Of a DNA stretch of 64,000 nucleotides, positions 16,417 through 25,097 are shown piece by piece (the stretch's first letter is position 1; the number at the start of each line of letters is the position of its first letter). The notes under the pieces are model-generated. The model ran no database searches, was not told the origin of the DNA, and saw only the letters and a program-made list of their open reading frames with translations. The DNA is from Cohnella sp. CFH 77786 (GTDB lineage Bacteria; Bacillota; Bacilli; Paenibacillales; Paenibacillaceae). Made by a program: the position numbers and the translations under genes. The stretch spans positions 372,001 through 436,000 of the forward strand of contig NZ_WJIB01000003.1 in the NCBI RefSeq assembly GCF_019400745.1. Direction: 5' to 3'.

Positions 16417-19400
16417 ATGAAAAAAACGATAAGTTTCATTCTGATGCTTATGCTCGTTATTCAGACGTTATCGATGTCCGTCTGGACGATGAAAGTCCAC
16501 GCGTCGATGAGTGGCGGCGGGACATCGGCAGATCCGTACACCATCCTGACGGTTCAGGATTTGTCCGATATCCGCAACAACATGTCGGCGCACTACAAGC
16601 TGGGGGCCGACATCGATTTGGCCGGCTACGACTATGGCGACGGCGGAGGGTGGATGCCGATCGGCACCATCAACAATCCCTTTATCGGCACGCTGGACGG
16701 GAACGGATATGAGATCCGGAACTTGACGATCAACCGTTCATCACAGGATTACGTCGGGCTGTTTGGTTACATCTACAACGCTAATTTAACAGACATCCGT
16801 CTGCTTGATGTCAATGTGTCAGGTCATGACTTTGTCGGCGGCTTGGCGGGTGTGAACAATTTCGGAAGCACCATCCAACATTCGTATTCGACAGGCAGCG
16901 TTAACGGGCTTAATTATGTCGGAGTATTGATAGGCAACCACTCTGGCGGAACCATTCTGGACTCGTATGCGACAGGCAGTGCTAGCGGCGATACCTATGT
17001 CGGGGGCTTGGCGGGTGAAATTGATGGTGGCGGAACCGTTCAAAACTCGTATGCGATCAGCACTGTAAACGGGAACCAAGAAGTCGGCGGCCTGGTAGGT
17101 TCGAATATAGGACTCATCGAAAACTCGTATGCGACCGGCAGCGTAAGCGGAAATCAGGATGTCGGCGGCTTGGCGGGTAGGAACTATGGCGGATCCACCA
17201 TCCAAAATTCGTATGCGACCGGCGATGTAACGGGGGGGGATGTTGTTGGCGGCCTGGTGGGTATGAACGATGGTGGTGTACGGGTGGGGGGGATTGGCTC
17301 AATAAGCAAGATCGCAAACTCGTATGCGACAGGTCGTGTAACCGGCTCCGGCACTCTCGGGGGCTTGGTGGCTATTAACGTTTACGGCACCAGCGTTAAC
17401 TCCTATTGGAACACGGAAGCGTCCGGCCAATCCGTCAGCTCGACAGGAATCGGGAAAACGACTGCCGAAATGAAATTCCAGAGCACCTATACTGGCCTGG
17501 ACTTTACCAATGTCTGGGGCATCCGCGAAGGGGAGACCTATCCGTATCTGCTTGCGTATAAGCCCGAGCTTGCTGCCGTTCCGCTCGCGGCGACGATGTA
17601 TAACTTGTCTTCCGGCCAAGACGAGATAACGGTGACGGGGACCGTTCGCGACGGAAGCATCGGGGATCAAGTCACCGTCAATTATGTCGTTAAGGATAGC
17701 TCGAACGCCACCGTTACAAGCGTCACGTACAGCGTGTATGCCGATGGCAGCGAACAGTCGATCGGCCGTACGATCCCTATTGCCGGATTAAGCAGTGGGA
17801 TCTACACCTTGAACATATCGGCCGAGGATACCAATCATCCTGCAATCGCCGCGACACCGTTAGCTTTTACCGTTGATGCGACTCCGCCGTCCGTCGGCTT
17901 CGGAACGAACGGCAGCGAGAGCTGGGCGCAGTCGGCATCGACGACCGTAACGGTTGCGGACAGCATCAACGGTGTAGACGCTTCAACTTTGGCGTATGCG
18001 TGGACGACCGATACAGGTGTCCCGACATCGGGCTGGACATCGTTTGCGAGCGGAGCGACGCTGAAGCAAAGCGCGGTTGACGGGGATTGGTACTTGCACA
18101 TTCGGGCGGGGGATACTGCAGGCAATATTGGGGACAAGGTGTCGAACCGTTTCCGGCTGGACAATACGGCTCCGGTGATTACGCTCATCGGTTCGTCCAG
18201 CATGCATATGACGGCGGGCGGTACGTATACGGAAGAAGGAGCAACGGCAACGGATACCGGAGGTTCAGGAGTCGCAGGCCCGGTAGCGGTGAATGCAAAA
18301 GCGCCCGGAACGTACACCTTGCGGTATAACGTATCCGATCTGGCGGGAAATACGGCCGTAGAGGTAACGCGCACAGTCACGGTAGACGCTGCTCCGCAGC
18401 CATCGTTACCGCGAAGTGATGACACTTCAGCACCTTTCGCTTCGAGGCCGGTCATCGATTTGGGCGGTACGCCGCTTGACCCGGCTGACATCGACACTTC
18501 CAAGCCATCCGTCACCCTTGACGTTGTGCCCAGGGACGGAGCGGCCGTGGTCAGCATACCGGCGAGCATTCTGACGAGCCTCGAAGGCAAAAACGCTGCC
18601 TTTCTCATTGAAATCAGAAACCATACGGGAGCTATCAAGTCCCGGTCAATCTGGCGTCGCTGATCCCGGGGTGGAAGGAATGGCTTGCGAAGAACAACCT
18701 CAAAGCCGAGGAGATCAGCTTCAAGATCGTCTTGACCGACAAGTCCGCCGACAAGGAGCTTCAAGCCGCGTTTGCGAACGGCTTGCCGAACGGCAAAGCG
18801 ATGGGCGCGATGGTCGATTTTCACATCGATATTCTGAACGCCAAGACGGGTCAAACGATAGGTACGGCAGATCGATTCAGCCAGATGCTGACAAGGGTTA
18901 TTCCGTTGCCGAAGGATATAACGAGCATGCCGGCGCATTGGGGCGCGTTCCGATATAACGAAACGACGAAGAAAATGGAGTTCGTTCCCGCCAAGAGTGT
19001 ACAGATCGACGGCGTACGGTACGTAATGATTAGCTCTTATTCTAACAGCGTGTACGTTGTGGTGGACTATGCAGCGAGCTTCACCGATGTGCAAAAGCAT
19101 TGGGCGAAGTCATGGGTCGAGCAGGCCGCGGCGAAAGGCCTTGTGGAAGGAGTTGGCAGCGGAAGGTACAATCCTGACAAAGCTGTGACACGGGCGGAGT
19201 TTGCCGCCATGCTCGTCCGGGCTTTGGGGCGGAGTGCCGCAAATGTTGGCAGCGCGGCGCCTTATGAAGATGTCCGTCCAGACGCGTGGTATTTTGGGGC
19301 CGTGGGAGCAGCTAAGGAGCTTGGACTGCTAGATTTCGCGAGCGGCAACCGCTTCAAGCCCGATCAACCGCTAACGCGTGAGGAGATGGCGAGCATGCTG

Positions 19401-19637
19401 GCCGCTGCGATGGTCGTTCAAGAGGCGCCGATTACCAAGGAAACGGTGAGCTTGGACGGTTACATGGATATCGCAAGAGTAGACGCGTCCTATCGGGAGG
19501 ATGTTCGCTTGATGGTGAAATATCGGATCATGACAGGCACAAGCGAGGATACTTTCAATCCCAAGGGTGAAACGACACGCGCGCAGGCGGCGATCGTATT
19601 CATTCGTATGCTGCGTCAGCTTGGAATGATCGACTGA
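16417..19637 (+). pseudogene. GLUG-repeat SLH surface protein, one-base frameshift
   Basis: The start is ATG 16417 (AGAGG before it; the longer upstream frame would begin at the transcription start). Signal peptide 1-29. Residues ~60-330 hold GLUG-type repeats (VGGLAG...NSYATGSVSG...), then Ig-like modules including a DUF5011-like one (~585-665, YTEEGATATD), the same ~220-residue domain as in the previous gene, and three SLH modules. The frame breaks near 18612-18623: comparison with the paralogue (PYGNYRVPVN against YGSYQVPVN here) shows one missing base. Otherwise intact at about 1073 residues. As read, the product lacks its SLH anchor and would be released. Sequencing error is possible. 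Confidence 0.8.
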
Positions 19638-19663
19638 TTCCATTTGAATCTCATATGCCCTTC

Positions 19664-19700
19664 AATCCCGCCTGAGCGAATAACTGATTCGGGCGGGATT
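19664..19700 (+). terminator. Hairpin after second SLH gene
   Basis: AATCCCGCC (19664-19672) pairs with GGCGGGATT (19692-19700). The stem is strong, but the following bases are only moderately T-rich, so termination is probable rather than certain. Confidence 0.55.
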
Positions 19701-19854
19701 CGATATCTTCGATTCTCCCTTTATTATCTCATCCCGCAAACCAACGGTTTTATTTGATCGGCTATTGTCACTTACCAGGCAGCAATTCGTTAACCGTCCA
19801 CATCCACAAAAGGGTTATTTTCTTTTCTTCTCTGTGGTATACTGGAACCACGAA

Positions 19855-19992
19855 TTGAGCAATATGCAAAGGGAGCCGGTTGCAGCCGACTCCCCCGCGC
19901 AATAGCCGCTTTTAAGGGCGGTAGGCTTCAATGGTTCACACGATCAGAAATAGACCGCGACCTTTGACCGAGGGCGGTCTATTTCCGTTTTT
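19855..19992 (+). ncRNA. Putative antitoxin RNA of a type I toxin-antitoxin locus
   Basis: A TATACT box at about 19840-19850 on the plus strand precedes ~140 bases without coding capacity. They can fold as GGGAG-CCG stem (about 19872-19895) and end at the strong hairpin 19948-19984 followed by TTTTT. The RNA runs towards the toxin gene and overlaps its 3' end, the layout of TxpA/RatA-type systems in Bacillus. Exact ends are inferred. Confidence 0.55.
19948..19984. terminator. Two-way terminator shared by toxin mRNA and antisense RNA
   Basis: AAATAGACCGC (19948-19958) pairs perfectly with GCGGTCTATTT (19974-19984). On the plus strand it is followed by CCGTTTTT. It contains the toxin's stop codon. 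Confidence 0.75.
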
Positions 19993-20059
19993 GGGACAGG
20001 ATCGCTGCGACTAGCATACCAAAGGTAAGCATAATCATAAGTGCTTCGAACACTGTCAC
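19979..20059 (-). CDS. Holin-like small toxin (26 aa, TxpA/Hol-Tox type)
   Basis: GTG at 20059 with AGGGAGGG at ideal distance; a second in-frame ATG two codons upstream sits too close to that site. The 26 residues are VTVFEALMIMLTFGM, then LVAAILSQKRK: one hydrophobic helix and a basic tail, the pattern of putative holin-like/type I toxins of Bacillales that disturb the membrane. An extended -10 (TGCTATAAT, minus strand, box at 20122-20127) lies ~60 bp upstream, giving an mRNA of about 165 nt that ends at the shared hairpin. The convergent RNA would act as antitoxin. Confidence 0.75.
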   Translation of the reverse strand: MTVFEALMIMLTFGMLVAAILSQKRK

Positions 20060-20065
20060 GGGCAT

Positions 20066-20381
20066 CCCTCCCTTCCGAGAGGTAGCCGACCGCCCTTGCA
20101 AGCCTATTCTATTGCATTCCAATTATAGCATAAGCACTATGGGAATAGCGAACGTACATTCGTATAATTCGGCGGCATAGTTCTTGGTCACAATGGTGTT
20201 TGCGGCTTGCCGGGAGGCAATTGCTTGGGTCACTGGGCAGCCTCAATTTACACCCGCAGCTAAGTCGGAATTTGCTGACGTTGGGACAGTTGGTTAATAG
20301 CGTGTGCGAAGTGCCTTATACTGATTTATGCAACCCCTCGCAGCATAGGGGGGGCTGTTAAAGTGAAAAAGATGTAAAAAA
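20066..20381. other. Toxin leader and non-coding stretch
   Basis: It holds the toxin's ribosome site and promoter (to 20127). Beyond that I see only a small hairpin (ACCCCTC...GGGGGGGCT, about 20333-20356) and no supported gene. Confidence 0.4.
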
Positions 20382-20390
20382 TCATATCAA

Positions 20391-20603
20391 CAGCTAATAA
20401 GCCGAAGCGAAGGGGAAAACTATTTTACCGGTCCCATGACGCCGACGATGAAATCCAAAGGCGAACTGCTGAAGAAACTCGCTACGGAAAGCTATCTCAA
20501 AATCATTTACGGCGAAAAACCGATCGAGTACTTCGACGAATTCGTCAAAATTTTTATCGGGGCGTTGCCGATTTTGCTCGTCTATCCCTTCTTGCGTGAA
20601 TAG
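20391..20603 (+). pseudogene. Fused relic of an ABC sugar importer (binding protein end joined to permease end)
   Basis: One open frame reads ENYFTGPMTPTMKSKGELL, then ATESYLKIIYGEKPIEYFDEFV, the usual C-terminal stretch of LplA-type solute-binding proteins. It then switches to IGALPILLVYPFLRE, which matches the C-terminal motif of YtcP/LplC-type permeases. A deletion has joined the two genes and removed everything between. No start or ribosome site. Confidence 0.6.
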
Positions 20604-20639
20604 CGTCAACTATCCTCCCGAGCATGCCAACGAAGCGTA

Positions 20640-21113
20640 TTTCGCCATTGCGGGCACCTATCAGTATATGGCACACAAGAAACGTCCTCCTTCGGTCTCA
20701 TGTCCGCGGCTCCTTCGCTTAAGCAATTAGAGAAGTGGGCCTTCTTCATGCTCCGAAGTCTTAGAGCAGTCGGAAGGTTCCACCGATAAGCAGACCGGTT
20801 TAGTCGACAAGGTGCATAAATTCATCGAGGAGAACATGAACGATCATTTATCGCTTCGGACGATCGCGGCGCATATCGGCCTTCATCCCCCTTGTCGAGA
20901 GCATACTGGGCAGAAACGGGAAACGGTTTGAGCGATTATATTCTGAGATATCGGATGGAATTGGCCTCGTATTTGCTGCGCAGCACCGACAAAAAAATAT
21001 ACGAGATCGCTCAAATCATCGGATACCAGGCAGTGCCGCATTTTATTAAGCTATTTAAGGCTTTTACGAACATGACCCCGCAAGAATTTCGCGATCGAAC
21101 GGGGTTGTGTTGA
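20640..21113 (+). pseudogene. Decayed AraC/YesN-type regulator
   Basis: Pieces in different frames follow the order of YesN-like regulators: SLKQLEKWAFFML (about 20710), DKVHKFIEENMNDHLSLRTI (about 20810), then, after a few missing bases, SRAYWAETGNGLSDYI and RYRMELASYLLRSTDKKIYE, ending IGYQAVPHFIKLFKAF and TPQEFRDR. That is a complete C-terminal AraC double helix-turn-helix, broken by frameshifts. It probably once controlled the importer whose relic lies just upstream. Confidence 0.7.
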
Positions 21114-21144
21114 CGCTGCCTCCCATGCACATGCAATCTTAATA

Positions 21145-21174
21145 TTGACAGGACAAGCTTGCCGAGGATAGAAT
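21145..21174 (+). promoter_or_regulatory. Sigma-A-like promoter for the GH30 operon
   Basis: TTGACA (21145-21150), an 18-bp spacer and TAGAAT (21169-21174). Transcription would start near 21181 and leave a ~260-base leader before the GH30 gene that contains both doubled operators. Confidence 0.55.
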
Positions 21175-21246
21175 GGGAATGTAAGCCCTTACAAGGCAAC
21201 CTGACCGGACAACACGATAGGATACGTTATTATTTTTTACCGTTTA

Positions 21247-21274
21247 TGAAACCCATTTCATGAAAGGGATTTCA
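21247..21274. promoter_or_regulatory. Doubled LacI-like operator, copy 1
   Basis: Two abutting 14-bp palindromes of the form TGAAA-N4-TTTCA: TGAAACCCATTTCA and TGAAAGGGATTTCA. Together they form one larger near-palindrome. The shape suits a LacI-family protein, and one is encoded at the end of the operon (37.5 kb). The central CG typical of many LacI sites is absent. Confidence 0.55.
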
Positions 21275-21357
21275 TCGACTGGGTTCGACAGTTACATGCA
21301 GTCTCGCGATGGAATCCGGCCGGCCTCGATCGGTTATTCGTCTTCTATTCGCCAAAA

Positions 21358-21385
21358 TGAAACCCATTTCATGAAAGGGGTTTCA
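21358..21385. promoter_or_regulatory. Doubled LacI-like operator, copy 2
   Basis: TGAAACCCATTTCA followed directly by TGAAAGGGGTTTCA, differing from copy 1 at one position and placed 111 bp from it. Paired sites at this distance would allow looping or roadblock repression of the GH30 transcript. Confidence 0.55.
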
Positions 21386-21441
21386 AAATTCGAGGTCATC
21401 CTGGAAGCGCATTCAAAATCCATGATGAAAAGAAGTGGCCT

Positions 21442-22905
21442 ATGCGAGTGATACGGAAACCCCATCTTCCGGCGATCATCTTGTTGATCGTCTGCGGAGT
21501 GATCTTCGCGCTATATTCGAATCCGCTCCGCCCTGTGTCGGAGCAAAGTCATACAGGGGATGATTTCGTGGGGAAAAATATAAAGCTTGATTATGATGCC
21601 GTGCATCAAAAAATCGAGGGTTTTGGAGCATCCGGCGCATGGTGGGCCCAGGACGTCGGCGGATGGGATAATCTCGGCGAAATCATGGATTTGTTGTATG
21701 ACGACAAGAAAGGCATTGGGCTCAATATTTACAGATATAACATCGGAGCCGGCAAGCCGATCATCGCGGAGGATCCCTGGCGCAGTGCGGAGACGCTTGA
21801 AGTATCTCCCGGTGTCTATGATTTGAACCGGGACAAAAACGCCATCCGTGCCATGAAAGAAGCGGCCAAACGCGGAGCGACGATTGAATTGTTCGCGAAC
21901 AGTCCTCCGGCAAGGCTTACCAAATCGGGCTATTCCTCCGGCGAAAGAACGGGGAAATCCAACCTGCCGCCGGAGAATGAAGAAGCGTTCGCCAAGTATC
22001 TCGTCGATATCGCCGAGCTGTTCGTAAAGGAAGGCGTGCCGGTCAAATACGTAAGCCCGATCAATGAACCGCAATGGGATTGGAAGGGCGGTCAGGAAGG
22101 CTGCCATTATGAGCCGGAGCAAGTGATCAGCTTGTCCAGGAAAGTCGCGTTGGAGCTGGAGAAGAGGAATCTCCCCGTCAAGCTTCTCATCGCCGAATCG
22201 GGAGCGTGGAACGATCCGAACTATACGTTGACCATGTACAAGAGGATCATGAACGACGAGGTCCTCTCGAAGCATATCGATGCTTATGCAGTGCATTCTT
22301 ATTGGTCCAGCGAGAACGACAAGAAGATTGCGGCGTCCTACTTCTCGCAGTTTGATCGCATGGTTCCGCTGTATCAGACCGAATGGTGCGAGATGAAGAA
22401 CGGCAACGCCGCGAGCATGGACGCCGCTTTGGTACTGGCGAGAACGATTCATGAGGACATGACCATATTAAATGTATCCGTATGGGAACAGTGGCTGGCG
22501 GTAGCCAAGGGGGATTACCGCGACGGTCTCGTCTATGTTCGCGAGTCAACCCGGCAGTTCGGCGCGGCCAAACGGATGTGGAGCTTCGGAAACTACTCCA
22601 AATTCGTCAAACCGGGCGATCACCGGATCCAAGCGGAAAGCGAAGACGGCGATATCCTCGTATCCGCCTATGTCAGTCCGAAAGAGGATCAAACCGTTAT
22701 CGTCGCCATCAACCCAACCCCTCAGGAGAAGCCGGTTGCGTTTCGTCAGTTGAAGGGGAAGAAGACGAAGATTTACGAGACGTCGGAGAAATCCAATCTC
22801 GCGCTGGTGAAGGAGGTGAACAAGCTGGAGAGCTATGTGATGCCGCCGGAGTCGGTCACGACATTCGTTGTTCAAGCAGGGGGGTTATTCAGCTTCCTGG
22901 ATTAA
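21442..22905 (+). CDS. Glycoside hydrolase family 30 enzyme, membrane-anchored or secreted
   Basis: 487 residues. N-terminal hydrophobic helix about 9-27 (anchor or signal). A (beta/alpha)8 GH30 catalytic domain begins at KIEGFGASGAWW. The acid/base is Glu209 in SPINEPQWDW and the nucleophile Glu314 in YQTEWCEM, followed by a beta-sandwich to the C-terminus (IVAINPTPQEKPVAF). GH30 enzymes are retaining beta-glycosidases acting on glucosyl, xylosyl, galactosyl or fucosyl bonds. The QWDWKGGQEGCHYEP loop recalls endo-beta-1,6-galactanase-like members, but the subfamily is not certain. First gene of the large glycan operon; ribosome site weak (AGAAGTGG). Confidence 0.85.
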   Translation: MRVIRKPHLPAIILLIVCGVIFALYSNPLRPVSEQSHTGDDFVGKNIKLDYDAVHQKIEGFGASGAWWAQDVGGWDNLGEIMDLLYDDKKGIGLNIYRYNIGAGKPIIAEDPWRSAETLEVSPGVYDLNRDKNAIRAMKEAAKRGATIELFANSPPARLTKSGYSSGERTGKSNLPPENEEAFAKYLVDIAELFVKEGVPVKYVSPINEPQWDWKGGQEGCHYEPEQVISLSRKVALELEKRNLPVKLLIAESGAWNDPNYTLTMYKRIMNDEVLSKHIDAYAVHSYWSSENDKKIAASYFSQFDRMVPLYQTEWCEMKNGNAASMDAALVLARTIHEDMTILNVSVWEQWLAVAKGDYRDGLVYVRESTRQFGAAKRMWSFGNYSKFVKPGDHRIQAESEDGDILVSAYVSPKEDQTVIVAINPTPQEKPVAFRQLKGKKTKIYETSEKSNLALVKEVNKLESYVMPPESVTTFVVQAGGLFSFLD

Positions 22906-22943
22906 CAAGGCTGTACATATAAACAAATAAGGAGGGCGACAAA

Positions 22944-25025
22944 ATGGCAAGCAAACGGTCTGGATTTCTTGCAATGTTTGTTGTACTTGCTTTATTCGTT
23001 ACTTTATTAAGCGGGTGCTTTGGTTCAGGAGGCAATGAAGCCACGCCGACAGGCACGAGCTCGGAAAGCAAAAACGAACCCTCTCCATCGAGCGAAGCTG
23101 CCAAGGAAACGAAGACGGGAGCGCCGACGGTCATCGTTTTCGGTACGCATTGGCAACAGGGGGACGATCCCGAATGGAAGGATCCCGTCACGGGCGCGCC
23201 GGGCATGGCGCCGGACCAGCTGCTGGCCAGACAGAAGGCGCAAGAAGCCGTTCTGAAAGAGTTGAATGTCCAGATCAAATGGATCCAGTACCCGAGCGAT
23301 GTCAGGGAAGCGCTCTTGAAATCCGTGCTCGCCAATGATCCCATCTGCGATGTCTGCCTGTTGTGGGGCGGTTCGCAGGGAACCTTGCTGGGGCAGAACA
23401 TCTTCCAGCCTCTTGATGAATATCAGAGCATCTTCAGCGACCCGGACAACGCTTGGATGTTCGGCGACAAGATGTTCGGGCACAACTACTTCCTGAATTA
23501 TATTCTGGATTTCGTGAACACTTGGCCGCTGGTTTACAACATTGCGTACCTGGATAAGGTCGATGCCCTGAAGGAAAACGGTCAAACCGTGTATCCGGTC
23601 GATCTGTGGAAACAAGGGAAATGGACCTGGTCTGCCTTCGAAGATTACCTGACGAAGGTCAATGCTTATTATGCAAACAAGAAGGCTCCCGTAAGAACGG
23701 ACGTGCCGATCAAGGCCTTCCAAACGGACTACCGCTATACGGCGCAGCAGGCGATTCACTCCAACGGCGGCGCGGTATACGGAGCCAATGGACTGACGGC
23801 AGACGCTCCGGAAGCGAAGAAAGCGGTAGAATACATCGACGGGCTGATGACGAAAGGCCTGATGATGTCGGTCAGATACGGAGACGATACTTCCGTTCCG
23901 GGATGGACGTGGAACGGCAGCGACTTCGGCAATGGAGAAACGGTATTCACCAACATGGTTCCATGGCTGTCCACCGGCGCAGGTCAGACGCTTGCCGGGC
24001 GCGGCGAATCCATGGGCGTCGTGCCTTTCCCGAGACCGGACAACATCGCGGCGGATGATCCGAAGTACGAGCAGGTTGTTTTTCCGGGCAACCAGATGGC
24101 CGTCTTGAAAGGGATATCCAAGGAGAAGACGGAGCTTGCTTTGAAGGCTTATCAGCTGTACTGGTCGACGGCATACAAAACGCTGGCGAGCAGCGATAAG
24201 GCGCTCGACTTCTTCACCAAGCAAGCCAAAAATACGGCGATCAGTTATGGATATGACGTGACGAACGAGAAGCTGGGCGCCAATATGATGGAGGCGTTCA
24301 CGGCGATCGCCGGAAGCAAGCCGAATGAGTATTCCAGCATCATGCCGTGGGCCAACCTGTGGAGCGACACCATTCTGGGGAATTCCATTTACGGATTGAA
24401 CGGTTCTCCGAAGTACGCCGCAGCCATCGACGCGCAGAAGAATCTAATCCTTGAATCCATGAGTTCAACGGAAAAAGCGCTCAGTTCGGGGAAATTCATC
24501 GATAACATTCCTCCGTCGTTCACGGAGACCGGGACACCGATTGCCGTGGCGGCAGGTACGGATCCGTCCTCCATCCAATGGGATACCTTCGTTAAGGCTC
24601 AAGATGCGGTAGACGGGGATATTGCTTTCACCAATGTCAAGGTGGACACCAGCGCGGTTACGTTCAACAAAGTCGGAAAATACGACAACGGCCTTGCCGT
24701 ATCCGCCAAAGATGCGGCCGGCAACGAGGGGAAAAAGAGCTTTACCGTATTCGTCTACGATCCGAAAAACAAAACCGCTCCGACGATCAAGGCCAAGGAA
24801 GGCTACAGGGCGATTAAAGTCAATGAGGATGCTTCCAAGATCAATTGGGCGAACGATTTCGTAGACCAGGCTGCGGACAAGGACGGCTTTGACTTGAAGA
24901 GCAAGATTACGGCCGATATCGGGGAACTTGACGTGACGACGCCGGGCAAATATGAGGTCACGCTTACCGTGACGGATTTTGCCGGGAATAAGGCCGATCT
25001 GAAGATTACGGTGACGGTAGAGTAG
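22944..25025 (+). CDS. ABC transporter solute-binding lipoprotein with C-terminal Ig-like domains
   Basis: 693 residues. Lipoprotein signal with lipobox LLSGC (Cys25) after a clear helix, then a Ser/Thr/Glu-rich linker. Residues ~55-510 form a family 1 extracellular solute-binding domain. The C-terminal ~180 residues are two DUF5011-like Ig modules (DAVDGDIAFTNVKVDTS; DFAGNKADLKITVTVE), unusual for a binding protein and possibly used for wall contact or glycan binding. Strong AAGGAGGGCG ribosome site. Likely captures oligosaccharides for one of the permease pairs downstream. Confidence 0.85.
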   Translation: MASKRSGFLAMFVVLALFVTLLSGCFGSGGNEATPTGTSSESKNEPSPSSEAAKETKTGAPTVIVFGTHWQQGDDPEWKDPVTGAPGMAPDQLLARQKAQEAVLKELNVQIKWIQYPSDVREALLKSVLANDPICDVCLLWGGSQGTLLGQNIFQPLDEYQSIFSDPDNAWMFGDKMFGHNYFLNYILDFVNTWPLVYNIAYLDKVDALKENGQTVYPVDLWKQGKWTWSAFEDYLTKVNAYYANKKAPVRTDVPIKAFQTDYRYTAQQAIHSNGGAVYGANGLTADAPEAKKAVEYIDGLMTKGLMMSVRYGDDTSVPGWTWNGSDFGNGETVFTNMVPWLSTGAGQTLAGRGESMGVVPFPRPDNIAADDPKYEQVVFPGNQMAVLKGISKEKTELALKAYQLYWSTAYKTLASSDKALDFFTKQAKNTAISYGYDVTNEKLGANMMEAFTAIAGSKPNEYSSIMPWANLWSDTILGNSIYGLNGSPKYAAAIDAQKNLILESMSSTEKALSSGKFIDNIPPSFTETGTPIAVAAGTDPSSIQWDTFVKAQDAVDGDIAFTNVKVDTSAVTFNKVGKYDNGLAVSAKDAAGNEGKKSFTVFVYDPKNKTAPTIKAKEGYRAIKVNEDASKINWANDFVDQAADKDGFDLKSKITADIGELDVTTPGKYEVTLTVTDFAGNKADLKITVTVE

Positions 25026-25039
25026 CAAGCTTGGAGGCG

Positions 25040-25071
25040 ATAGGTGCTATGAAGGATTTCATAGCACCTAT
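25040..25071 (+). other. Perfect 14-bp stem-loop between two binding-protein genes
   Basis: ATAGGTGCTATGAA pairs fully with TTCATAGCACCTAT around a GGAT loop, with no T-tract after it. In sugar importer operons such intercistronic hairpins protect the upstream message from decay and allow more binding protein than permease to be made; that role is inferred here. Confidence 0.6.
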
Positions 25072-25097
25072 AGGCCTATTAATGGAGGTTTAGGGGT

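Noticed and set aside
21511..22452. 313-codon frame antisense to the GH30 gene
   Set aside because: A shadow of a clear GH30 enzyme; no ribosome site and no family pattern.
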